Assembly (NCBI GenBank): GCA_902796865.1
Contig: CADBQZ010000173.1
Coordinates: 1 to 7,944, forward strand
Source of the DNA: an uncultured Ruminococcus sp.
GTDB taxonomy: Bacteria > Bacillota > Clostridia > Oscillospirales > Ruminococcaceae
Length of the DNA stretch: 7,944 nucleotides
Direction of reading: 5' to 3'
Of this stretch, positions 1-6,168 are shown one piece after another. The translations under genes and the position numbers were made by a program. Position 1 is the stretch's first letter, and the number at the start of each line of letters is the position of its first letter. The notes beneath the pieces were generated by a model that did not search any database, was not told the DNA's origin, and saw nothing but the letters and a program-made list of their open reading frames with translations.

Positions 1-66
1 ATCTGTCACAGTATATGAGCCTGTGATCGGATGATATACTGAGTAACCATACATAATATACCTTTT

Positions 67-94
67 GCCCCTGCCTTTTTCCGGCAGGGCATTT
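67..94 (+). terminator. GC-rich hairpin: terminator of an upstream gene or structured 5' leader
   Basis: CCCTGCC (69-75) pairs perfectly with GGCAGGG (83-89) across a 7-nt pyrimidine loop, and G67 can extend the stem past a bulged C68 to C90. Only three T residues follow the stem (92-94), so it is a weak candidate for a rho-independent terminator. It could end a gene left of the window or be a stem in the cellulase mRNA leader. The start codon lies about 50 nt downstream. Confidence 0.35.
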
Positions 95-127
95 GGCTGA
101 ATAATAAAAATTTCAAAAATACAGAAA

Positions 128-137
128 CGGAGTGGGA
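128..137 (+). promoter_or_regulatory. Ribosome binding site of the GH9 gene
   Basis: CGGAG followed by TGGGA lies 6-15 nt before the ATG at 144. The GGAG core ends 11 nt from the start codon, which is somewhat long. No other in-frame start better fits the signal peptide that follows. Confidence 0.6.
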
Positions 138-143
138 ATATAA

Positions 144-2420
144 ATGAAAAAAAGATTATTGGCGGCAGCTGTTTCGGCTGTGGTATCGCTTTCATCAATG
201 ACAGCGGCTTTACCGGCAGTTACAAATGCCGCAGCAGCAGACAGCAAGTACAACTACGGTGAGGCACTGCAAAAATCCATGTTCTTCTATCAGGTACAGC
301 AGGCAGGCGAACTTCCGGATTGGAACGAGGTATCATGGAGAGCAGATTCCATGGAAAACGATGAGGTTCCAGGCGGTTGGTTCGATGCCGGTGACCACAT
401 CAAGTTCGCTCTTACAAATGCTTATACTGCAACAGTTCTTGCATGGGGTATCTACCAGTACAAGGACGCTGTAAAAAAAGCCGGACTTTATGACAAGTAT
501 ATGAAGAATCTCCAGTGGGGTCTTGATTACGTTGCAGGCTGCGACAGAGGCGACAAGGTAGTAGGTACTATCGCTGATGACGCATTCGACCATGTATGGT
601 GGGGAAGCGCAGAAGTTTATATGAGAAAATATGTCCTCAAAGGCGGTACAGACCCTCGTCCATATGATGAGATAACCTGTACATCGACCGTTGCACAGAT
701 GGCATCTGCTATGGCTTCCGGATACCTTGTATTCAAAGACGAAGATAAGTCGCTCGCTGAAAGCTATCTCAAACACGCTAAGAGCCTTTTCGAGCTCGCC
801 GATACCACAAGAGACAACACAGATCAGGCTACACAGGGCGGAGGAAACTACTATAAGTGTTCCGATTACTTCGATGATCTTTTCTACGCAGCAAACTGGA
901 TGTACATGGCAACAGGCGACGATTCATATCTTGATAAATGCGAAAAAGAATATATCCCGAATCTTGCAAAGGAACAACAGTCAACAGAGAGAAAGTTTAC
1001 ATGGGGCTTCTGTTGGGACGATGCTTTGCAGGCTGCTTCGCTCCTTTATGCTATAAATACTGACAAGCAGGAGTGGAAAGATCAGATCTACAAGCATCTT
1101 GAATACTGGACTACTGGTTACGGCGGCAAAAAGGTAAATTATACTCCCGACGGTCTTGCATGGCTCTTCCAGTGGGGTTCGCTCAGACACGCTACTACAA
1201 CAGCATTCTTAGCATCTGTTGCCTGTGATACTATCTTCAAGGGCGATGCTGCTAAGGAAGAAAAGTACAATACATGGGCTAAGAGTCAGATGGACTACGC
1301 TTTCGGCGACAATGATCTTGGCATGAGCTATGTTCTCGGCATGGGAGACAAGAACCCGAGGTCATGTCACCACAGAACAACAAGCGGTGTATGGGACGAC
1401 AAGTGGACTAAACTCGGCACAGATCCTGCTGAGGAAGGCGGACTTCTTTCTACTGACGGAAGCCTTGTTGAATATGCACATACACTTTATGGTGCCCTCG
1501 AAGGCGGTCCGAATATGGACGGAACATTCAAAGATGAGGTAAATTCTTATCAGAATACAGAGGTTGCTATCGACTACAACGCAGGCTATACAGCAGAGCT
1601 TTGTGCGCTCCTCGATGACTACGGCGGAACACCGCTTGCAGACTTCCCGCCAAAGGAAACTCCTAAGTGGGACGAATTCTTTATGAAAGCTTCTATCAAT
1701 CAGGCAGCAGGAAGCTACACTGAAATAAAGGCTTTTGCAATGAATCACACTGCTTGGCCTGCAAGAACGATAAAGGATCTTTCATATAACTACTACTTTG
1801 ATATATCAGAGCTTGAAAAAGCAGGCTATTCCATAAATGATGTGTCAGTAAGGGTAGGCTATGACCAGCACAGCGGCGATGAAGGAAAAATATCTATCTC
1901 CGATCCGATCCAGTATGACGGAAGCGTATATTATGTAAAGCTCAAATTCAATGACGGACGTGTGGTAATGCCTACCGGACAGTCTGAACACCGTTCAGAA
2001 TGCCAGTTCAGGATCTCTATCCCGGACAATATTCAGGGTGTATGGGATACATCAAATGACTATTCATTCGCAGGTCTTACACAGGGCGGCGAAGATGCAA
2101 TGGTAGTTACAGATAAGATCACAATGTACGACGGTGATACCCTTATCTGGGGTACTGAGCCGGACGGCACAAAGCCTACCCCGACTGATCCGTCAGAAAA
2201 GCCTGACGATCCGGTGGTACCTTCTGTCAAGGGCGATGCAAATATAAACGGCAGCTTTGAAGTTGCTGACGTAGTTCTCATGGGTCAGTTCCTTACAAAT
2301 CAGAAGACTATGACCGAAAAGGGCATGATAAACTCTGATATGAACGAAGACAGTAAGCTCAACGTATTTGACTGGGGCATAATGAAAAAGAGAATTGCAG
2401 CAACTGCTAATAAACAATAA
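144..2420 (+). CDS. Cellulosomal GH9 endoglucanase with CBM3c and C-terminal dockerin
   Basis: Secreted cellulase expected to hydrolyse beta-1,4-glucan and dock onto a cellulosome scaffoldin. Residues 1 to about 30 are a signal peptide (KKR, hydrophobic core, Ala-rich cleavage region). The GH9 catalytic domain spans about 35-497. DAGDHIKF (81-88) carries the nucleophile-activating Asp pair D81/D84, and 462-480 match the second GH9 signature exactly, with D464 and proton donor E473. The His motif reads NPRSCHHR (404-411), with Cys408 where Pro is usual. Residues 508-672 form a family 3c carbohydrate-binding module (TEIKAFAMNHTAWPAR is typical), the arrangement of processive Cel9G-type enzymes. 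A Pro/Thr/Asp linker (673-695) leads to a dockerin with two calcium loops: D698/N700/N702/E706/D709 and D732/N734/D736/N740/D743. The 758-aa reading frame appears complete and intact. It is monocistronic, convergent with the operon to its right and followed by a strong terminator. Family and architecture are certain; the processive mode is inferred from CBM3c. Confidence 0.96.
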   Translation: MKKRLLAAAVSAVVSLSSMTAALPAVTNAAAADSKYNYGEALQKSMFFYQVQQAGELPDWNEVSWRADSMENDEVPGGWFDAGDHIKFALTNAYTATVLAWGIYQYKDAVKKAGLYDKYMKNLQWGLDYVAGCDRGDKVVGTIADDAFDHVWWGSAEVYMRKYVLKGGTDPRPYDEITCTSTVAQMASAMASGYLVFKDEDKSLAESYLKHAKSLFELADTTRDNTDQATQGGGNYYKCSDYFDDLFYAANWMYMATGDDSYLDKCEKEYIPNLAKEQQSTERKFTWGFCWDDALQAASLLYAINTDKQEWKDQIYKHLEYWTTGYGGKKVNYTPDGLAWLFQWGSLRHATTTAFLASVACDTIFKGDAAKEEKYNTWAKSQMDYAFGDNDLGMSYVLGMGDKNPRSCHHRTTSGVWDDKWTKLGTDPAEEGGLLSTDGSLVEYAHTLYGALEGGPNMDGTFKDEVNSYQNTEVAIDYNAGYTAELCALLDDYGGTPLADFPPKETPKWDEFFMKASINQAAGSYTEIKAFAMNHTAWPARTIKDLSYNYYFDISELEKAGYSINDVSVRVGYDQHSGDEGKISISDPIQYDGSVYYVKLKFNDGRVVMPTGQSEHRSECQFRISIPDNIQGVWDTSNDYSFAGLTQGGEDAMVVTDKITMYDGDTLIWGTEPDGTKPTPTDPSEKPDDPVVPSVKGDANINGSFEVADVVLMGQFLTNQKTMTEKGMINSDMNEDSKLNVFDWGIMKKRIAATANKQ

Positions 2421-2433
2421 GAAATATATCATC

Positions 2434-2463
2434 AGACCTCCGATAAAAATCGGAGGTCTTTTT
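2434..2463 (+). terminator. Rho-independent terminator of the GH9 gene
   Basis: A perfect 11-bp stem (AGACCTCCGAT at 2434-2444, ATCGGAGGTCT at 2449-2459) with an AAAA loop is followed at once by a run of five T (2459-2463). It starts 14 nt after the cellulase stop codon. The minus strand has no T tract after this stem, so it works only for rightward transcription. Confidence 0.93.
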
Positions 2464-2476
2464 CACCCATAAAATT

Positions 2477-2509
2477 GACTCGCAGCAAAAGCTGCGAGTC
2501 ATATTTTTT
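2477..2509 (-). terminator. Terminator of the nitrogen operon, probably bidirectional
   Basis: A perfect 10-bp stem (GACTCGCAGC at 2477-2486, GCTGCGAGTC at 2491-2500) has a 4-nt loop. Read leftward it begins 7 nt after the asnB stop codon and is followed by AATTTT. Read rightward it is followed by ATATTTTTTA and backs up the cellulase terminator 17 nt away. Both orientations have a U tract, so it should stop transcription from both sides. Confidence 0.88.
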
Positions 2510-4088
2510 ATATTCCGCTTTCTCCGTAGTTGGAAAGTACTCTTGCAGAAGGATCGTTTACATCGCATCCTTCCCACTGTTTATTAGGCATCCAGAAATC
2601 AACTATCATTTCACTGTTGCCGCTATAATACTTTTCAAATATCTCACGGTATAAGAGTGACTCCTTTGTAAATGGTCTTGCATGACTATATTTTATACGT
2701 TTCTGTTCAAACTCGTCATCAGTATAATAATTATTCGCATAATCCTTCAGATGATCTACCATTGAATGACCTACCGCATCTGAGAATGCTGCCTTTTCAC
2801 GATATAATATATCATGCGGAAGATAATCACCTTCAAAGGCATGACGAAGAAGATATTTTCCTTTATTGTACTTGTTAAGTTTCTTTTCCGGATCGACCGC
2901 CATAACATATTTCACAAAATCAAGATCGCCGAACGGAACTCTTGCTTCAAGAGAATTTACAGAAATACATCTGTCTGCACGAAGCACATCATACATATGA
3001 AGTTCATGTACACGCTTTGCGGATTCTTTCTGAAATTCTTCCGCATTCGGTGCAAAATCAGTATACTTATATCCAAAAAGTTCATCTGATATTTCACCGG
3101 TAAGAAGTACTCTGATATCCGTCTGTTCATGTATCGCCTTGCAAAGAAGATACATACCCATGCTTGCTCTTATAGTCGTTATATCATATGTACCAAGAAG
3201 CTTTATAACATCGTCAAGAGCGCCTAAAACGTCTTCCTTTGTAATGATTATCTCTGTATGCTCACTTCCGATATATTCAGCTGTCTGTTTTGCATACTTT
3301 AAGTCTATGGCATCAGTATTCATGCCGACCGCAAATGTTTTTATAGGTTTATCGCTCTCCTTCTGTGCTATTGCACATACCAAAGATGAATCAAGTCCTC
3401 CCGAAAGAAGAAATCCGACTTTTGCATCTGCTTCAAGTCTTTTTCTTACGCCCTCGACCAGCTTGTCGTGGATATTTTTACAAACCGTTTCAAGATCGTC
3501 GTCAATGACCTTATCAACTCTTGAAATATCACGGTAGCAGGTAAACGAACCGTCTTTATAAAAATGTCCGGGTGGAAACGGTCTGATAGTCTTGCAAAAA
3601 CTTGTAAGGTTCTTAGGTTCGCTTGCAAAAAGCATATTTCCTTCATCATCTTTTCCGTAATAAAGCGGACGAATGCCTATCGGATCACGGGCAGCTATGA
3701 ATTGTCCGCTTTTCCCATCATATATTATAAGCGCATATTCCGCATCAAGCATATCGAACATATCAGTGCCGTATTCCTTATACATAGGCAAAAGTATCTC
3801 ACAGTCGCTCTCACTTTTAAAGCTGTATCCTTTTTTTATAAGCTCATCTCTTATCTTCTTAAAACCGTATATCTCTCCGTTGCATACACATCTGCTTCCG
3901 TCAAGTGAAAAAGGCTGCATACCCTCCGGTGAAAGTCCCATTATCGAAAGTCTCTGAAATCCCAGAACACCGCCGCCTACTTCTTCTATACGGCTGTCGT
4001 CAGGGCCTCTTGAAATTGTTGCTTCAAGTCCGCTTTTTACTTTTTCGGCTCCCCCGTTTTTTCCGATAAGACCCATTATCGTACACAT
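2508..4088 (-). CDS. asnB: Glutamine-hydrolysing asparagine synthetase B
   Basis: Cytoplasmic enzyme making asparagine from aspartate, ATP and glutamine. The start is fixed by Cys2, the Ntn glutaminase nucleophile exposed once Met1 is removed. The glutaminase domain (2 to about 185) shows RGPDDS (27-32), R46, NGEIYG (70-75) and SESDCE (92-97, D95). The synthetase domain carries the ATP pyrophosphatase loop SGGLDSS (229-235), TGEISDELFG (330-339), EARVPFGD (381-388) and FSDAVGHS (435-442). All expected catalytic motifs are present. At 526 aa it is slightly shorter than the 554-aa E. coli AsnB, which it resembles closely, including near the C terminus (DPSAR). It is the last gene of the operon. 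Its ATG lies 2 nt after the purF stop and its ribosome binding site is inside the purF coding end, so translation is probably coupled. No sign of decay. Confidence 0.95.
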   Translation of the reverse strand: MCTIMGLIGKNGGAEKVKSGLEATISRGPDDSRIEEVGGGVLGFQRLSIMGLSPEGMQPFSLDGSRCVCNGEIYGFKKIRDELIKKGYSFKSESDCEILLPMYKEYGTDMFDMLDAEYALIIYDGKSGQFIAARDPIGIRPLYYGKDDEGNMLFASEPKNLTSFCKTIRPFPPGHFYKDGSFTCYRDISRVDKVIDDDLETVCKNIHDKLVEGVRKRLEADAKVGFLLSGGLDSSLVCAIAQKESDKPIKTFAVGMNTDAIDLKYAKQTAEYIGSEHTEIIITKEDVLGALDDVIKLLGTYDITTIRASMGMYLLCKAIHEQTDIRVLLTGEISDELFGYKYTDFAPNAEEFQKESAKRVHELHMYDVLRADRCISVNSLEARVPFGDLDFVKYVMAVDPEKKLNKYNKGKYLLRHAFEGDYLPHDILYREKAAFSDAVGHSMVDHLKDYANNYYTDDEFEQKRIKYSHARPFTKESLLYREIFEKYYSGNSEMIVDFWMPNKQWEGCDVNDPSARVLSNYGESGI

Positions 4089-4090
4089 TG

Positions 4091-5542
4091 CTATCCCTCC
4101 GTGACAGTTTTCTTATTGTTATGTATCTTCATATCAAATTTATTTTTACCGGAAGCTTTTGAAACATCTATCGGATATTCTCCGGTAAAACAGCCGCTGC
4201 AGTATCCCTGTCCGCCTATAAGTTCTCCTAGGCTTTCTATCGGCAGGAATGCAAGCGAATCTGCACCTATCGCCTTTGCGATCTGCTCATTCGTATCATA
4301 TTTTGCAGCGATCAGATCATCTTCCGAATCAATATCCGTTCCAAAATAACATGAATGCTTAAACGGCGGAGCAGATATCCTTACATGAACTTCTGCAGCA
4401 CCTGCATCATACAAAAGCTTTACTATACGCTCGCTCGTAGTTCCTCTTACAATAGAATCATCTATCATAATGACACGTTTGCCTTTTACTGTTTCCTTTA
4501 TCACATTGAGCTTTATTTTTACTGCACTCTCACGCTGGTGCTGCTGCGGCTGTATAAAACTCCTTCCGATATACTTGTTTTTTATAAAGCCTATGCCATA
4601 TGGTATTCCGCTTTTTTTAGAATATCCCAAAGCCGCATCAAGTCCTGAATCGGGAACACCTATGACTATATCTGCATCAACAGGTGCAGTTTCGGCAAGT
4701 ATCTCTCCTGCCCTTATTCTTGCATGATGGACCGAAGCACCATTTATTATGGAATCCGGACGGGCGAAATATATATATTCAAAAATACATATATTTTCTT
4801 TCGTGGCTTTTTCGGTATACATAGACCTCATGCCATTTTCATCTATTATCAATATCTCACCCGGTTCAACATCACGGATAAATTCCGCACCGACCGCATC
4901 AAGCGCACATGATTCCGATGCTGCTGCATAAGCCTCATCTCCTATCTTTCCTATGCAAAGCGGACGGAATCCATTTTTGTCCCTGAATGCTATCAGCTTC
5001 GTTGCCGTCATAAGTATACATGAATATGCGCCTTCGATCTTTGGCATTGCCCTTGCAACAGCCTCTTCTGTAGAGTCACAGCTAAGTCTCTCTTTTACTA
5101 TGCTGTAAGCTATCGCTTCTGTATCAGAGCTTCCGTGGAATATGGCTCCGTGCATCTCAAAATCTTTCCTGAGTGCTGCTGCATTGACAAGATTTCCATT
5201 ATGTACAAGAGCCATGTTTCCCTTTATATGCCTTATAACAAGAGGCTGGATATTGTTCGGATTTTTTCCGCCGAATGTCGAATATCTTACATGACCGATA
5301 GCCATGTTGCCTTCGCCTAAAGCTTCAAGCCTCTTTTTATCGAATACATCTGAAACAAGACCTTCATGTCTACGGTGCGATATCACTCCGTCGTCACAAA
5401 CAGCTATCCCACAGCTTTCCTGCCCTCTGTGCTGTAAAGCATAAAGACCGAAATAAACTGACGAAGCTGCATCAGTTCTGTGTTTTTCATATATTCCGAA
5501 TACTCCGCATTCTTCATGTATATCATCAAACATAATTTTCAA
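4091..5542 (-). CDS. purF: Amidophosphoribosyltransferase (glutamine PRPP amidotransferase), Fe-S type
   Basis: First committed enzyme of purine synthesis: PRPP plus glutamine gives 5-phosphoribosylamine. With the TTG start the protein has 483 aa and an 11-residue propeptide ending in Glu-Glu, cleaved to expose Cys12 (CGVFGIY). The Ntn domain shows LQHRGQES (36-43), GHVRYSTFG (83-91), HNGNL (114-118) and SSDTEA (138-143). The phosphoribosyltransferase domain has VPDSGLDAALGY (296-307) and the PRPP loop VIMIDDSIVRGTTS (357-370). Cys252, Cys398, Cys448 and Cys451 (YCSGCF) match the four [4Fe-4S] ligands of the B. subtilis enzyme, making it oxygen-labile as suits an anaerobe. It lies between the ANTAR gene and asnB in a glutamine-use operon rather than beside other pur genes; whether a second purF exists elsewhere cannot be seen. 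The start is not settled: TTG at 5542 (spacing 4 nt after AAAGGGG) or the in-frame ATG at 5533 (13 nt), which would leave an 8-residue propeptide. Confidence 0.95.
   Translation of the reverse strand: MKIMFDDIHEECGVFGIYEKHRTDAASSVYFGLYALQHRGQESCGIAVCDDGVISHRRHEGLVSDVFDKKRLEALGEGNMAIGHVRYSTFGGKNPNNIQPLVIRHIKGNMALVHNGNLVNAAALRKDFEMHGAIFHGSSDTEAIAYSIVKERLSCDSTEEAVARAMPKIEGAYSCILMTATKLIAFRDKNGFRPLCIGKIGDEAYAAASESCALDAVGAEFIRDVEPGEILIIDENGMRSMYTEKATKENICIFEYIYFARPDSIINGASVHHARIRAGEILAETAPVDADIVIGVPDSGLDAALGYSKKSGIPYGIGFIKNKYIGRSFIQPQQHQRESAVKIKLNVIKETVKGKRVIMIDDSIVRGTTSERIVKLLYDAGAAEVHVRISAPPFKHSCYFGTDIDSEDDLIAAKYDTNEQIAKAIGADSLAFLPIESLGELIGGQGYCSGCFTGEYPIDVSKASGKNKFDMKIHNNKKTVTEG
4094..4100 (-). 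promoter_or_regulatory. asnB ribosome binding site inside the end of purF
   Basis: On the minus strand GGAGGGA overlaps the last codons of purF (Glu-Gly) and sits 5 nt before the asnB ATG. Ribosomes ending purF at the TAG (4091-4093) reach the asnB start directly, which favours translational coupling. Confidence 0.8.
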
Positions 5543-5546
5543 AAGA

Positions 5547-5553
5547 CCCCTTT
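5547..5553 (-). promoter_or_regulatory. purF ribosome binding site
   Basis: AAAGGGG on the minus strand lies 4 nt before a TTG (5540-5542) and 13 nt before an in-frame ATG (5531-5533). Neither spacing is ideal, but the shorter one favours TTG and gives the 11-residue propeptide length of the B. subtilis enzyme. Confidence 0.6.
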
Positions 5554-5554
5554 C

Positions 5555-5576
5555 AGAAGTTTCTATAACAACTTCT
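5555..5576 (-). repeat. Inverted repeat at the ANTAR-purF junction
   Basis: In the mRNA sense AGAAGTT (5576-5570) pairs with AACTTCT (5561-5555) around an 8-nt loop. The hairpin begins inside the stop codon of the ANTAR gene and ends 1 nt before the purF ribosome binding site. TTATAGAA also occurs twice, 12 nt apart. The stem is AT-rich and weak. The loop does not fit the ANTAR-target hexaloop (A at position 1, G at position 4), and no U run follows, so it is not a terminator. Confidence 0.45.
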
Positions 5577-6156
5577 ATAAGTACTGCTCATTTATCCTGT
5601 CTATCATTTCCGATGCAGCAAGAGTTTTCTTTATGCGTTTTTTCATCGCATACTGTTCCAGATAAGAATGTGCTTCTTCCTCAGTCATCCCACGATACTG
5701 CATGAGTCTGAATTTAGCTTTGTCTATAAGCCTTATCTCATCTATTTTCCGCTCAAGCTTTACCGTTTCCTCATACAAACTCCATGAGCGCTTTATTGCT
5801 GTATCTACAGCCTTTACTATCTGATAAAGCATCTGTTTGCCGAAAGGCTTTGAAACAGTTATTATACTGTACCTGTCCGCCATATCTGCTATTTTCTCAT
5901 ACATCTCACTCTTCACAAATATCATACAGGCTGACGATGTTTCTTCTGAAATAAATTCTGCTAGACCAAGTCCCTTTTCATCTGCAAGCGGCAGATTTAT
6001 CATGACAAGCTCCCAAGCCATGTTTCCGCTCAGTATCCCTTTTGCCTGAGAAGCAGTTTCGGCTGTTTTGACATTACATCGGAAATTTTCTTTTATAAAT
6101 GACGAAAGCGTATCTGCGGCAGTTTTGCTGCCGGAGATAATAAGAACGTTTTCCAC
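5575..6156 (-). CDS. ANTAR-domain RNA-binding regulator with a degenerate receiver domain
   Basis: Predicted cytoplasmic antiterminator of the AmiR/NasR/EutV type, 193 aa. Residues 1 to about 120 form a response-regulator-like fold, but the usual acidic pair after strand 1 is replaced (VLIISGSK, S8-G9-S10) and the phospho-acceptor Asp is Asn54 (LVMINLP). Lys103 (SKPF) is retained. A charged helix, probably a coiled coil (about 125-145), leads into the ANTAR domain (about 134-190), with AKFRLMQYRGMTEEEAHSYL (147-166) matching the family core. ANTAR proteins bind paired hexaloop hairpins in mRNA leaders and prevent termination. With this receiver, control by phosphorylation is unlikely, so control by a partner protein is inferred. 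It follows the glutamine synthetase-like gene by 12 nt. From memory, Clostridium saccharobutylicum has a similar regulator, NitR, downstream of glnA. The start is GTG: it alone fits the frame and spacing after GGAGG; the overlapping ATG is in another frame. Confidence 0.9.
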   Translation of the reverse strand: MENVLIISGSKTAADTLSSFIKENFRCNVKTAETASQAKGILSGNMAWELVMINLPLADEKGLGLAEFISEETSSACMIFVKSEMYEKIADMADRYSIITVSKPFGKQMLYQIVKAVDTAIKRSWSLYEETVKLERKIDEIRLIDKAKFRLMQYRGMTEEEAHSYLEQYAMKKRIKKTLAASEMIDRINEQYL

Positions 6157-6162
6157 ATCAAA

Positions 6163-6167
6163 CCTCC
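6163..6167 (-). promoter_or_regulatory. Ribosome binding site fixing the GTG start of the ANTAR gene
   Basis: GGAGG on the minus strand stands 6 nt before GTG (6154-6156) and directly after the stop of the upstream gene (TAA at 6169-6171). An ATG overlaps this GTG by one base but opens a different frame, so the GTG is the real start. Confidence 0.82.
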
Positions 6168-6168
6168 G

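Larger units (their letters stand above)
1..143 (+). other. Leader region upstream of the GH9 cellulase gene
   Basis: No gene is visible in this stretch. It contains a short imperfect dyad (TCACAG at 6-11, CTGTGA at 21-26), an AT-rich segment, a GC-rich hairpin at about 67-90 and a ribosome binding site. I looked for a sigma-A type promoter. TATACT (35-40), CATAAT (52-57) and AATAAT (100-105) resemble -10 boxes, but none has a credible -35 box at 16-18 nt, so no promoter is called. The promoter may use a weak -35 or lie outside the window. Confidence 0.5.

Noticed and set aside
35..57. Sigma-A promoter for the cellulase using TATACT or CATAAT as -10
   Set aside because: No TTGACA-like hexamer occurs 16-18 nt upstream of either, so the evidence is too weak to call.
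333..776. 147-codon open frame on the minus strand inside the cellulase gene
   Set aside because: It lies antisense within a clear GH9 domain, has no family resemblance or ribosome binding site, and its composition is that of a shadow frame.
3139..3537. 132-codon open frame on the plus strand opposite asnB
   Set aside because: Antisense to the conserved ATP-binding part of AsnB; it has Ser/Ile-rich shadow composition and no supporting motif.
5555..5576. ANTAR-binding hexaloop hairpin or attenuator before purF
   Set aside because: The loop has 8 nt without A at position 1 and G at position 4, there is no second hairpin and no U tract, so it matches neither an ANTAR target nor a terminator.
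6156..6158. ATG overlapping the GTG as the start of the ANTAR gene
   Set aside because: This ATG opens a different frame. The ANTAR reading frame needs the GTG, which is also well spaced from GGAGG.
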